64,000 nucleotides of DNA, taken from positions 2,976,001 to 3,040,000 of the forward strand of contig CP143429.1 in NCBI GenBank assembly GCA_039636775.1, written 5' to 3'. Shown here piece by piece: positions 8,228 through 17,010 of this stretch. The position numbers and the translations under genes were made by a program. The DNA is from Micrococcaceae bacterium Sec5.8 (lineage in GTDB: Bacteria > Actinomycetota > Actinomycetes > Actinomycetales > Micrococcaceae). The notes under the pieces are model-generated. The model saw only the letters and a program-made list of their open reading frames with translations. It was not told where the DNA came from and searched no databases. Position 1 is the first letter of the stretch. Every line of letters starts with the position of its first letter.

Positions 8228-9328
8228 CTACGCGTCGGAAAGGTGCGCGATGGTCGCCGTCGCCCGCCGTTGCGCCTCCTGCGGCACGTCCCGGATGATG
8301 TCCTCGAGAAAGCGGTAACGCCGCAGCCACTGGCTGCTCTGCCGCTCCTTCCGGGCGTTGGCTCGCTGCCACCAGTCGGCGATGTCCCCCCACCCGGGTG
8401 CTGCCAATGAGCCGCCGACTTCCTGCACGGCCAGGGCGGCGCAGAGATTGGCGAAACGGAGCCTGTCACCGAGCGGCCAGCCGGCCAGGCAGCCCACAAT
8501 GAAAGCAGCGCCGAAACAGTCACCCGCCCCGGTCGGATCGAAGGCGGACACCGGCAAGGACGGCACCCACTCCTCCTCACCCGTGTCGGAGTCCACGGCC
8601 ATGGCCCCCTGCGGGCCCAGGGTTACGACGGCGACCGGGACCCGGTCCGCCAACGCGTAGAGGGCCGCCCACGGGTTGTCGTGGCCGGTGAAATTCATCG
8701 CCTCGTGCTGGTTGGGCATGAAGGCATGGAAGTACTGCAGGTTATCGAGCCGGGAGGAGGCCCAGGCGCCGGTGGGGTCCCAGCCGACGTCGCCGAACAG
8801 CTGAACTCCCGCACGGTGCGCGTCGAGCGCCCACGGCTCCAGCTCCTCGCCGAGCTCCGCGACGGCGGCGAGCGCCGGCGGCGGACAGCCGACCAGTTCG
8901 CTGGAGCTCACCGGGGCCGGGTGGCCGTGGGTCACCATGGACCGGTCGTGCTCCACGCTGAGGGACACTGTGACCGGCGAATGCCAGCCCGCCACGCGCC
9001 GGGACAGGGACAGGTCCACGTGCTCCTGCCCGGCCAGGATCTTCCAGTTGTAATCGCCGTACCCGTCGTCGCCGAACGCGGCTGCCAGACCGGTCCGCAG
9101 CCCCAGCCGTGAGGCGGCGATGGCCTGGTTGGCCACACCGCCGGGGCAGCTGCCCATCCCCTCGCTCCAGATTTCGGTTCCGGCGACGGGCCCGTGCGGC
9201 AGGCCGGTAAAGATGATGTCCTGGAAAACAGTCCCGGTCAACAGCAGATCGAGGCCCTCCGCCGCCGGGTCGCGGACGGAGCAAAGCGGGTCAAAACGCC
9301 GCGCCGGAATCGCGTCCATGTACCGCAC
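8228..9328 (-). CDS. PfkB/ribokinase-family carbohydrate kinase
   Basis: A 366-residue sugar kinase of the PfkB family. N-terminal substrate motif GGVANQAIAASRLGL and the catalytic/anion-hole motif DPTGAGDCFGAAF (near residue 265, with the general-base Asp) are clear. The start is GTG 9328 or ATG 9319, three codons apart. The C-terminus (WWQRANARKERQSSQW) extends past the usual family end by about 40 residues. It is divergent from a GH4 glycosidase, which suggests a sugar-use pair, but the phosphoryl acceptor cannot be read from the sequence. Confidence 0.8.
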   Translation of the reverse strand: MRYMDAIPARRFDPLCSVRDPAAEGLDLLLTGTVFQDIIFTGLPHGPVAGTEIWSEGMGSCPGGVANQAIAASRLGLRTGLAAAFGDDGYGDYNWKILAGQEHVDLSLSRRVAGWHSPVTVSLSVEHDRSMVTHGHPAPVSSSELVGCPPPALAAVAELGEELEPWALDAHRAGVQLFGDVGWDPTGAWASSRLDNLQYFHAFMPNQHEAMNFTGHDNPWAALYALADRVPVAVVTLGPQGAMAVDSDTGEEEWVPSLPVSAFDPTGAGDCFGAAFIVGCLAGWPLGDRLRFANLCAALAVQEVGGSLAAPGWGDIADWWQRANARKERQSSQWLRRYRFLEDIIRDVPQEAQRRATATIAHLSDA

Positions 9329-9401
9329 ACTACGCCGTCCCGGGAGCGCTGGATAGGCGTTCCCCGGCCGCTAAACCGCCCCTCGCGCATAGACTGTCGG
9401 C

Positions 9402-10811
9402 ATGCGGCTGATGATTGCCGGGGGCGGTGGATTCCGGGTACCGCTGGTCTACCGGGCGCTCTGCGCGGGCCCCTTCGCCGGGTTGGTCCGGGAACTGGTG
9501 CTGTACGACGTCGATTCCGGCCGGCTCGCCGCCATCAGCGCAGTCCTGGCCGCCTTCCCGGATGACCGCGCGCGTCCGGCAGCCGCTCCCGTGGTGCGGC
9601 CCACCACGTCACTGGCCGAGGCGTTGCGCGGCACCGATGCGGTGTTCGCGGCGATCCGGCCCGGCGGGACGGCCGGGCGCACCGTTGACGAGCGGGTGGC
9701 CCTGGACCTCGGGCTGCTGGGCCAGGAGACGACCGGAGCGGGCGGCATCTCCTACGCGCTGCGGTCCATCCCTCGCATGCTGGACCTTGCGGCCCAGATG
9801 CAGCGCCACTGTCCGGAGGCGTGGCTACTGAACTTCACCAACCCTGCCGGCATGGTCACCGAGGCGCTGGTTCCGATGCTTGGGCCCAGGGTAGTTGGCA
9901 TCTGCGATTCGGCCAGCGGGCTGGTGCACCGGGCAGCGCGGGCGGCTGGAGTTCCGCTGGGGGAGGGAACGCTCGACGGCGTCGGGTACTACGGGTTGAA
10001 CCATCTCGGCTGGCTGTACCGGCTGGAGTCCGGCGGGGCCGACGCGCTGCCGGGGCTGCTGGCTGACGCCGGCGCTTTGGCCGGCTTCGAGGAAGGGCGG
10101 CTGTTCGGGCAATCCTTCCTCGCGTCCCTCGGCTGCCTCCCCAACGAATACCTCTACTACTACTACGAGACCGGGCGCGCTTTGGCCAGCATCCGGTCCT
10201 CCGCCATGACCCGCGGTGAGTCCATCGACCGGCAGCAGTCCGGGCTTTATCCACGTCTCGCCGTGGCGGGCCCGGACGCCTACCGGTTGTGGGATGCCGC
10301 GCGCCGGTCCCGTGAAGAGGGCTATCTCGCCGAGGCCCGGACCGGCGGCGAACGCCGGGATGAAACGGATTTGACCGGCGGCGGCTATGAACGGGTCGCC
10401 CTCGCCGTGTTGCGCGCCCTCGCCGGCGGCGGGCCCGCCGAGCTGATTTTAAACACCTCCAACAGCACCAGCGGCTCCCCCGGCGGCGTACCTGCGATTC
10501 CCGGGCTGCCGGTGGACGCCGTCGTCGAGGTTCCCGGCAAGGTGACGGCCGACGGCGTCGTCCCCATACCGCAGGGACGCCCGCCGGCGGTGCAGTTGGC
10601 CCTCCTGCGGCAGATCAAGGACGTCGAACGGTCCGTCGTCGCGGCCACCCGCCGGGGCGACGGGTCAACGGGGCCGGAACGCCGGGACGCTGCCCTGGCG
10701 GCGTTCGCGGGGCATCCACTGGTCGGCTCCGCGGCCCTCGCCGGAAAACTTCTGGCCGGGTATGAAGAGGCGTTTCCGGAATTGCGGGAGCTTTGGCGCC
10801 CGGAGGGGTGA
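9402..10811 (+). CDS. glycoside hydrolase family 4 enzyme (6-phospho-beta-glucosidase type)
   Basis: A 469-residue NAD- and metal-dependent glycosidase of family GH4. The N-terminal NAD loop GGGGFRVPLVYRAL, the NFTNPAGMVTEAL motif, the metal cysteine region GICDSASG and the metal histidine in GLNHLGW are present in the expected order. Enzymes with this set usually hydrolyse 6-phospho-glucosides by an oxidation/elimination route. No PTS gene is nearby, so phosphorylation could come from the divergent PfkB kinase; that link is inference. It ends 8 bp before the convergent acetyltransferase. Confidence 0.85.
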   Translation: MRLMIAGGGGFRVPLVYRALCAGPFAGLVRELVLYDVDSGRLAAISAVLAAFPDDRARPAAAPVVRPTTSLAEALRGTDAVFAAIRPGGTAGRTVDERVALDLGLLGQETTGAGGISYALRSIPRMLDLAAQMQRHCPEAWLLNFTNPAGMVTEALVPMLGPRVVGICDSASGLVHRAARAAGVPLGEGTLDGVGYYGLNHLGWLYRLESGGADALPGLLADAGALAGFEEGRLFGQSFLASLGCLPNEYLYYYYETGRALASIRSSAMTRGESIDRQQSGLYPRLAVAGPDAYRLWDAARRSREEGYLAEARTGGERRDETDLTGGGYERVALAVLRALAGGGPAELILNTSNSTSGSPGGVPAIPGLPVDAVVEVPGKVTADGVVPIPQGRPPAVQLALLRQIKDVERSVVAATRRGDGSTGPERRDAALAAFAGHPLVGSAALAGKLLAGYEEAFPELRELWRPEG

Positions 10812-10819
10812 ACCGCCTG

Positions 10820-11365
10820 TTACAGCTTTCTGTACATCACGTGGAGGCCCACGTACCCCAGGACCGGGTGGAGGAACGCGTCCGGGATGGTGGCCAGCAC
10901 CTCGAAGCCCATGGACCGCCAGGCAGCCACGGCACGGACATTGCTTTCCACGACAGCGTTGAACTGCATGGCGCGGAACCCGGCCGCCCGCGCCGCGTCC
11001 AGCGAATAAGCGCACAGGGCACGGGCCAGCCCTCTGCCGCCGTGCGCCGGGTGGACCATGTATCCGGCGTTGGCGACGTGGCTTCCGCCGCCGCCCTGGT
11101 TCGCGTGCAGCTCACCGGTGCCCAGGACGACGCCGTCGAGCGTCCCCCGGCCCACCGCGACGAAGGTCTGGCCGGGGGACTGCTTGAACCAGCGCTCGCG
11201 GGCCTGGGTCTCGGAGGTGAGCCGGTCCCAGGTGAAGGTCTCCCCGGCCCGAATGACCGGCTCCAGGATCTCCCAGACCGCGGTCCAGTCCTCCGCGGTG
11301 GCCTGCCTGATGTCCCAGCCGGTGGCGGCGGAACCGGGTGCGTCGCGTGTGCTCACAGCCGCCAC
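10820..11365 (-). CDS. GNAT-family N-acetyltransferase
   Basis: About 181 residues with one GNAT domain. The conserved acetyl-CoA loop is HPAHGGRGLARALC, preceded by VANAGYMV and followed by MQFNAVVESNVRAVAAWRSMGF. The form resembles L-amino-acid or small-molecule acetyltransferases, but the substrate is unknown. The start may be GTG 11365 or GTG 11356. It is divergent from mshA with about 190 bp between. Confidence 0.75.
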   Translation of the reverse strand: MAAVSTRDAPGSAATGWDIRQATAEDWTAVWEILEPVIRAGETFTWDRLTSETQARERWFKQSPGQTFVAVGRGTLDGVVLGTGELHANQGGGGSHVANAGYMVHPAHGGRGLARALCAYSLDAARAAGFRAMQFNAVVESNVRAVAAWRSMGFEVLATIPDAFLHPVLGYVGLHVMYRKL

Positions 11366-11504
11366 GTTAGCAGCACCCCCCCCGGCCCGGCGGCCGGAGC
11401 TGCCTGCCGCCGGCGAACCCGAGGGACGTTCAGGAGTAGTGTTTTATCGAAACGCAGATCCGGCAAAGTAAACCGGCACGTTAACACGTCACGATACAAA
11501 ACGG

Positions 11505-11530
11505 CCTGCCGGCACCGGTGGGCCGGCAGG
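11505..11530 (+). promoter_or_regulatory. stem-loop in the mshA upstream region
   Basis: A perfect 9-bp stem CCTGCCGGC/GCCGGCAGG with an 8-nt loop lies about 30 bp upstream of the mshA start, just ahead of its GGAAGGAG ribosome binding site. ATTT follows the stem. It could be a leader hairpin or weak attenuator; no function is shown. Confidence 0.4.
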
Positions 11531-11557
11531 ATTTGGCCAGGAAAGGGGGGAAGGAGA

Positions 11558-12844
11558 ATGTCGCTGATCCGCCGCGTTGCATTCCTCTCGCTGCATACCT
11601 CTCCGATGGAGCAGCCCGGCTCCGGTGATGCCGGAGGCATGAACGTATACATCCGCGCACTCGCCGCGGCCCTTGCCGAAACCGGCGTCGAGGTGGAAAT
11701 CTTCACCCGGTCCACAGCTGCCGGGCAGGCCGCCGTCGAGCACCCCTCCCCCGGCGTCTGCGTCCACAACGTCGCGGCCGGCCCCGCCCGGAAGCTGCCC
11801 AAGGAGGAACTGCCCGAACTGTTGCACAGCATGGTGGCCGAAATCGACCGGATCCGGCAACTGCAGCCGCGCGGCCGTTACGACGTCATCCACTCCCACT
11901 ACTGGGTTTCCGGAGTGGCCGGGCTCGAGCTCGCGGGCCTGTGGGGCCTGCCACTGGTGCATACCATGCACACCATGGCCAAGGTGAAGAACCTGCTGCT
12001 GGTCTCCGGAGAACAGCCGGAACCGCGGCGGCGCGAAGACGGCGAGCAGCGGATCGTCGACGGCGCCACCCGGCTGATCGCCAACACGGGCACCGAGGCC
12101 GCGGAACTGGTCTCGCATTACAACGCGGACAACGACCACATCGATGTGGCCCCGCCCGGCGTGGACCTGGACGTCTTCACACCGGCGTTCCGCACCCGGG
12201 ACCGGGCCGCCCACGGAGTGCCGCCGGGCCGCTTCCACCTGCTGTTTGCGGGGCGGATCCAGCGGCTGAAAGGTCCGCAGGTCCTGATCAAGGCCGCGGC
12301 CCTGCTGCGCTCCCGACGCCCGGACATCGATCTTCAACTGACCATTGTCGGGGCGGTCAGCGGGTCCAAGGACTTCGACCTGAAGTCCCTGATCACGGCC
12401 GCCGGGATGGACGACGTCGTCACCCACCACCCGCCGGTCAGCGCCCCGAAACTGGCGGGCTGGTACCGGTCCGCGGACCTCGTGGTGATGCCTTCCTACA
12501 GCGAATCCTTCGGTCTCGTGGCCCTGGAAGCCCAGGCCTGCGGAACGCCGGTGGTCGCCACCAAGGTGGGCGGGCTGTCCCGCGCCATTTTTGACGGCCG
12601 GACCGGGTTGCTGGTCGAGGGCCACCGGGCCGCCGACTGGGCTGACGCCCTGGAAGCCCTGTACGACGACCCGGCGACCCGTGCGGACATGGGCCGTGCC
12701 GCGTCATTGCACGCGCAGGAATTTGGCTGGCAACGCACCGCCGCCATCACGCTGGAGAGCTACCACACCGCGTTGAGCCAGTACTTTGGAAACCTGACCA
12801 TTCCGGCAGGCCACCTGCCGCCCGCCGGAACCATGGGCCGGTAA
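11558..12844 (+). CDS. mshA: D-inositol-3-phosphate glycosyltransferase MshA (mycothiol synthesis)
   Basis: A 428-residue GT4-family glycosyltransferase joining UDP-GlcNAc to 1D-myo-inositol 3-phosphate, the first step of mycothiol synthesis. The N-terminal loop [23 protein letters not shown] and [12 protein letters not shown] are MshA-specific, [17 protein letters not shown] begins the donor domain, and [18 protein letters not shown] holds the EX7E motif. The start is ATG 11558 with a strong GGGGGGAAGGAG upstream. The inositol-phosphate acceptor would come from ino1 at 15.7-16.8 kb. Confidence 0.93.
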   Translation: MSLIRRVAFLSLHTSPMEQPGSGDAGGMNVYIRALAAALAETGVEVEIFTRSTAAGQAAVEHPSPGVCVHNVAAGPARKLPKEELPELLHSMVAEIDRIRQLQPRGRYDVIHSHYWVSGVAGLELAGLWGLPLVHTMHTMAKVKNLLLVSGEQPEPRRREDGEQRIVDGATRLIANTGTEAAELVSHYNADNDHIDVAPPGVDLDVFTPAFRTRDRAAHGVPPGRFHLLFAGRIQRLKGPQVLIKAAALLRSRRPDIDLQLTIVGAVSGSKDFDLKSLITAAGMDDVVTHHPPVSAPKLAGWYRSADLVVMPSYSESFGLVALEAQACGTPVVATKVGGLSRAIFDGRTGLLVEGHRAADWADALEALYDDPATRADMGRAASLHAQEFGWQRTAAITLESYHTALSQYFGNLTIPAGHLPPAGTMGR

Positions 12845-12902
12845 CAGCGGTCCGAAACCACTGGCCGGCACACCCACCGACGCCACGAGCCGAAGGACAA
12901 CG

Positions 12903-14618
12903 ATGTCTGACACCACGAGTTCCGGAACTGCCGCACGGAGTGATCTGGAGATTGCGCAGCAAGCCACCATGGTGCCGATCGGGGAGATTGCCGAGGCGGC
13001 CGGGATCAACGCCGGCGCGCTGGACTTCCACGGCCGGTACAAGGCGAAAATTGACCCGGCCAGGCTCACGGGCCGGGAAGCAGGTGGCGTGGGCCATACT
13101 CCGGGCAAGGTGGTGCTGGTGACCGCGATGTCGCCCACTCCCGCGGGGGAAGGCAAATCCACCACCACGGTGGGGCTCGCGGACTCGCTGGCCCGCGCCG
13201 GTCACAAGGTGATGATCGCCCTGCGCGAGCCCTCGCTCGGACCGATCCTGGGCATGAAGGGCGGCGCCACGGGCGGCGGGTACTCCCAGGTGCTGCCGAT
13301 GGACGAGATCAACCTGCACTTCACCGGCGATTTCCACGCCATCACCTCGGCGAACAACGCCCTCATGGCGCTGGTGGACAACCACATTTACCAGGGCAAC
13401 GAACTGAACATCGACCCGCGCAGAATGACCTTCAAGCGCGTGCTGGATATGAACGACCGCGCCCTGCGTGAGGTGGTGATCGGCCTCGGCGGGCCCACCC
13501 AGGGCATTCCACGGCAGGACGGCTTCGACATCACCGTGGCTTCGGAGATCATGGCGGTCTTCTGCCTCGCCACGGACCTGGCGGACCTTCGGGAGCGGCT
13601 GGGCCGCATTACCTTCGGCTACACCTACGACCGGCGGCCGGTCACGGTGGCGGAGCTGGGGGTGCAGGGAGCCCTGACCCTGCTGCTCAAAGACGCCATC
13701 AAACCGAACCTGGTGCAGACCATCGCCGGCACCCCGGCTCTGGTCCACGGCGGCCCGTTTGCCAATATCGCGCACGGCTGCAACTCCTTGATCGCCACGC
13801 AGACCGCGCGCAGCCTCGCGGACATCGTCGTCACGGAGGCGGGTTTCGGCGCGGACCTCGGCGCGGAGAAGTACATGGACATCAAGTCGCGCGTCGCCGA
13901 CGTCGCCCCGTCCGCCGTCGTGATCGTCGCGACTATCCGCGCCCTGAAGATGCACGGCGGCGTCGCCAAGGACCAGCTCAAGGTGCCGGACCTGGACGCG
14001 CTGGCTGCCGGCGTCATCAATCTTCAGCGCCATGTGCGGAATGTGGAAAAGTTCGGCATCGCGCCGGTGGTGGCGATCAACCAATTTGCCACCGATACGG
14101 ATGAGGAGCTGGCGTGGCTGCTGCAGTGGTGCGCCGCGGAGGGCGTCCAGGCTGCTGTGGCCGACGTCTGGGGCCGGGGCGGAGGCGGCGACGGCGGCGA
14201 CGAGCTCGCGGCCAAGGTCGCAGCGGCCATTGCTGCGCCGCACTCTTTCCGGCACCTCTACCCGCTGGACATGTCGGTAGAGGACAAGATCCGGATAATC
14301 GTCCAGGAAATCTACGGCGCCGACGGCGTGGAGTTCTCCGTTCCGGCACTCAAGCGGCTCGCGGAGATCGAGAAGAACGGCTGGTCCGGGTTCCCGGTCT
14401 GCATGGCCAAGACCCAATACTCTTTCAGCGACGACGCCACCAGGCTGGGCGCGCCGAAGGGGTTCACCATCCACGTCCGTGACCTCATTCCCAAGACCGG
14501 AGCCGGGTTCATCGTGGCCCTCACCGGGGCGGTCATGACCATGCCGGGACTGCCGAAGGTGCCGGCGGCGATGCGCATGGACGTTGACGCCGCCGGCAAC
14601 CCGGTCGGTCTCTTCTGA
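12903..14618 (+). CDS. fhs: formate--tetrahydrofolate ligase
   Basis: A 571-residue one-carbon enzyme making 10-formyl-THF from formate, THF and ATP. The P-loop [16 protein letters not shown] is near residue 78, and [46 protein letters not shown] and the C-terminal [16 protein letters not shown] are diagnostic. The length is near the usual 555-560 with a slightly longer N-terminus. The ATG at 12903 follows GAAGGACAACG. It is 58 bp downstream of mshA and may be co-transcribed; a long hairpin starts 4 bp after its stop. Confidence 0.97.
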   Translation: MSDTTSSGTAARSDLEIAQQATMVPIGEIAEAAGINAGALDFHGRYKAKIDPARLTGREAGGVGHTPGKVVLVTAMSPTPAGEGKSTTTVGLADSLARAGHKVMIALREPSLGPILGMKGGATGGGYSQVLPMDEINLHFTGDFHAITSANNALMALVDNHIYQGNELNIDPRRMTFKRVLDMNDRALREVVIGLGGPTQGIPRQDGFDITVASEIMAVFCLATDLADLRERLGRITFGYTYDRRPVTVAELGVQGALTLLLKDAIKPNLVQTIAGTPALVHGGPFANIAHGCNSLIATQTARSLADIVVTEAGFGADLGAEKYMDIKSRVADVAPSAVVIVATIRALKMHGGVAKDQLKVPDLDALAAGVINLQRHVRNVEKFGIAPVVAINQFATDTDEELAWLLQWCAAEGVQAAVADVWGRGGGGDGGDELAAKVAAAIAAPHSFRHLYPLDMSVEDKIRIIVQEIYGADGVEFSVPALKRLAEIEKNGWSGFPVCMAKTQYSFSDDATRLGAPKGFTIHVRDLIPKTGAGFIVALTGAVMTMPGLPKVPAAMRMDVDAAGNPVGLF

Positions 14619-14622
14619 CCCG

Positions 14623-14683
14623 GTTGCGCTATCACTTTTGGCTGCCATTTCCGGTGAATAACCACCAGGAGTGATAGCGCAAC
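14623..14683. repeat. long-arm inverted repeat, copy 1 (upstream of the DUF559-like gene)
   Basis: Perfect 14-bp arms GTTGCGCTATCACT and AGTGATAGCGCAAC (14623-14636 and 14670-14683) enclose a 33-nt spacer. It begins 4 bp after the fhs stop, so it may end fhs transcription. The arm sequence is shared, with one C/G change, by the inverted repeat at 15661-15727, marking both as members of one repeat family. Confidence 0.85.
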
Positions 14684-14730
14684 GGGCCCCCTGTGGATAG
14701 CCGGAGCGGGGATCCTGCGTTCGGATAAGA

Positions 14731-15657
14731 ATGGCGGGCATGCGCCCACCAGCTAACTTGCCGACTCACCTCGCCGCCGCTCCGTTCACCGTTTATGAGG
14801 CGCGGGCTGCCGCCCTGGGCAGTGCCCGGCTCCGCGCCTCCGATCTCGCGGGGGCCGGTCGGCTGCTCTATCTGCCGGCCGGCTGGGAGTTCGAACTCCG
14901 CGGGCTGGCCCGCGCCCTGTCAGCCGCGACCCCGGGCGGCTGGGTATCGCACCTCACGGCCGCCAGGTTGCTGGGGCTGTGGCTCCCGGCCCGCTACCGC
15001 GACTGCCGGGACCTGCATCTGAGCAAGCCCAAGGCGCTGCCACCCGTCCGACGGGAAGGCGTGGTCGGGCACACCGTCCTGGTGTTTGAGGATGAACTTA
15101 TGGTCTGGGACGGAACCCGCATCTCAACGCCCGCCCGGACATGGCTGGATCTCGCCCGCATCCTGCCCCTGCCGGACCTCGTGGCGGTCGGCGACCAATT
15201 GGTGCGCCGGCCCCGCACGGGACTGGAGGGCCGATCCGAGCCGTGGGCGGCACTTCCCCAGCTGACGGCGATGCTCACCCGGCACCCGAAACTCAAGGGC
15301 ATTGTCAGGGCGCGGCAGGCAGTGGAGCTCATCCGGCCGGGCTCCGACTCCGCGCCGGAGACGTTCCTGCGCCTGGCGTTGAGCGCTGCCGGTCTGCCGG
15401 AACCGGAGCTGCAGCTCCGGATCGTGCCGGGCGACCCCTTTTCCCCCGCTGCTGATCTCGGCTACCGGAGGCATAAGGTCGCCATCCAGTACGACGGCGG
15501 CCACCACCGAACGCGCGAACAACAGTCCCGCGACAATCGCCGCGACGAATCCTTCAACGCGGCCGGGTGGCGTTATTTCAAGTTCAACGCCGACGATCTG
15601 GCAGAGGACTTCCGCGGCGCTTGCCGACGGGTCCGGTTCGCCCTCCACAACCGTTAA
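14731..15657 (+). CDS. AbiEi-like/DUF559-type protein with a PD-(D/E)xK nuclease-like C-terminus
   Basis: A 308-residue protein from ATG 14731 (ATG 14740 is an alternative). The N-terminal half (VYEARAAALGSARLRASDLAG, WVSHLTAARLLGLWLP) resembles the winged-helix domain of AbiEi-type antitoxins. The C-terminal half, from about residue 205, has the Vsr/DUF559 layout: SAPETFLRLAL, AADLGYRRHKVAIQYDGGHHR, then RDNRRDESFNAAGWRYFKFNADDL. A Glu/Asp...QxD arrangement is compatible with a nuclease active site. No cognate AbiEii toxin is adjacent. It sits alone between two related inverted repeats. Function unknown; nuclease activity is inference. Confidence 0.7.
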   Translation: MAGMRPPANLPTHLAAAPFTVYEARAAALGSARLRASDLAGAGRLLYLPAGWEFELRGLARALSAATPGGWVSHLTAARLLGLWLPARYRDCRDLHLSKPKALPPVRREGVVGHTVLVFEDELMVWDGTRISTPARTWLDLARILPLPDLVAVGDQLVRRPRTGLEGRSEPWAALPQLTAMLTRHPKLKGIVRARQAVELIRPGSDSAPETFLRLALSAAGLPEPELQLRIVPGDPFSPAADLGYRRHKVAIQYDGGHHRTREQQSRDNRRDESFNAAGWRYFKFNADDLAEDFRGACRRVRFALHNR

Positions 15658-15660
15658 ACG

Positions 15661-15727
15661 CCGGTTGCCCTATCACTTGAGGCGGTCAAACCGAGGGTTT
15701 GAGCACCGGAAGTGATAGGGCAACCGG
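15661..15727. repeat. long-arm inverted repeat, copy 2 (downstream of the DUF559-like gene)
   Basis: Perfect 18-bp arms CCGGTTGCCCTATCACTT and its complement (15661-15678, 15710-15727) enclose 31 nt that themselves hold a perfect 7-bp hairpin TCAAACC-GAG-GGTTTGA (15686-15702). It fills most of the gap between the convergent DUF559-like gene and ino1, so it can serve as a bidirectional terminator, though no T-tract is present. The arms match those at 14623-14683 except for one C/G pair. Confidence 0.85.
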
Positions 15728-15744
15728 AGGAAGGGGAGGGCTTG

Positions 15745-16830
15745 TTAGCGCTCCAGGTCGCCGCGGATGAAAGCCTCAACCTTTTCGCGGGCGAGGTCAT
15801 CGTTGAACTGCTCCGGCGGGGACTTCATGAAGTAGCTCGACGCGGAGAGCAGCGGGCCGCCGATACCGCGGTCCAGGCCGATCTTGGCGGCGCGGATGGC
15901 GTCGATGATCACACCGGCGGAGTTGGGCGAGTCCCAGACCTCCAGCTTGTATTCCAGCGACACCGGGGCGTCGCCGAAGTTGCGGCCCTCGAGGCGCACG
16001 AAGGCCCATTTGCGGTCGTCGAGCCACTGGACGTAGTCCGACGGGCCGATGTGGACGTCGCGCGGCGCGAGGTCGGCTTCCACGTTGGACGTGACGGCCT
16101 GCGTCTTGGAGATCTTCTTGGATTCGAGGCGGTCGCGCTCCAGCATGTTCTTAAAGTCCATGTTGCCGCCGACGTTCAGCTGGTAGGTGCGGTCCAGGGT
16201 GACGCCGCGGTCCTCGAACAGCTTGGCCATGACGCGGTGCGTGATGGTGGCACCGATCTGGCTCTTGATGTCATCGCCCACGATCGGGACACCGGCGGCG
16301 GTGAACTTGTCCGCCCAGGCTTTGGTGCCGGCGATGAAGACCGGCAGGGCGTTGACGAAGCCAACGCCGGCGTCGATCGCGCACTGGGCGTAGAACTCGG
16401 CGGCTTCCTGCGACCCGACGGGCAGGTAGCACACCATCACGTCGACATTGGCGTCCTTGAGGGCCTGGACGACGTCGACCGGCTCCTCCGTGGACTGCTC
16501 AATCGTCTCGAGGTAGTACTTGCCGAGTCCGTCGAGGGTGGGGCCGCGCTGGACGGTGACACCGGTCGGCGGGACGTCGGCGATCTTGATGGTGTTGTTT
16601 TCGCTGGCCAGGATGGCCTCGGACAGATCCAGGCCCACCTTCTTGCCGTCAACGTCGAACGCGGCAACGAACTGAACGTCATTGACGTGGTACTTGCCGA
16701 ACTCCACGTGCATCAGCCCCGGGATCGTTGCGGCGGGGTCGGCATTGCGGTAGTACTCAACGCCCTGGACCAGCGAGGTGGCGCAGTTACCTACGCCGAC
16801 GATTGCAACACGAATCGGATGTGAAGACAC
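15745..16830 (-). CDS. ino1: inositol-3-phosphate synthase
   Basis: A 361-residue NAD-dependent enzyme converting glucose 6-phosphate to 1L-myo-inositol 1-phosphate, feeding mycothiol and phosphatidylinositol. The NAD loop [16 protein letters not shown] at the N-terminus, the central [15 protein letters not shown] and [13 protein letters not shown] are conserved, and the size fits the short actinobacterial form. The ATG at 16830 is preceded by AAAGGAG. Upstream, TACAAT (16926-16931, read on the minus strand) is a possible -10 box. Its closeness to mshA supports a mycothiol role. Confidence 0.95.
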   Translation of the reverse strand: MSSHPIRVAIVGVGNCATSLVQGVEYYRNADPAATIPGLMHVEFGKYHVNDVQFVAAFDVDGKKVGLDLSEAILASENNTIKIADVPPTGVTVQRGPTLDGLGKYYLETIEQSTEEPVDVVQALKDANVDVMVCYLPVGSQEAAEFYAQCAIDAGVGFVNALPVFIAGTKAWADKFTAAGVPIVGDDIKSQIGATITHRVMAKLFEDRGVTLDRTYQLNVGGNMDFKNMLERDRLESKKISKTQAVTSNVEADLAPRDVHIGPSDYVQWLDDRKWAFVRLEGRNFGDAPVSLEYKLEVWDSPNSAGVIIDAIRAAKIGLDRGIGGPLLSASSYFMKSPPEQFNDDLAREKVEAFIRGDLER

Positions 16831-16937
16831 GGAACTCCTTTGAGAACAACTTCATGTGCCCGGCGCGGAAGCACTCTTGATGCACGACGGCGGCAGCGGG
16901 CACGGCGCCATACGGCACCCTTAGCATTGTAGTCAAC

Positions 16938-16973
16938 GGCGCGGCGGCCCAAGTTGTTCCCGGCCGCCGCACC
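16938..16973 (-). terminator. GC-rich hairpin after the trehalose/aldo-keto reductase operon
   Basis: A 12-bp stem with one mismatch (GGCGCGGCGGCC against GGCCGCCGCACC) and a 12-nt loop lies 38 bp beyond the aldo/keto reductase stop. It is read on the minus strand and precedes the ino1 promoter region; the T content after the stem is low. Confidence 0.55.
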
Positions 16974-17010
16974 GTTTGTATGACTGCAGGCTGCCCGGAG
17001 GCGACGCTGG

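Noticed and set aside
10793..11557. A long N-terminal extension of MshA, since the frame is open back to 10793
   Set aside because: The extra sequence is antisense to the acetyltransferase gene, is not MshA-like, and a strong ribosome binding site precedes ATG 11558.
12747..14741. A 664-residue minus-strand frame opposite fhs
   Set aside because: It is a long antisense open frame produced by high GC content; the plus strand encodes intact formate-tetrahydrofolate ligase.
14731..15657. A restriction enzyme or a complete AbiE toxin-antitoxin system
   Set aside because: No methyltransferase, specificity subunit or AbiEii nucleotidyltransferase is adjacent; only one protein is present.
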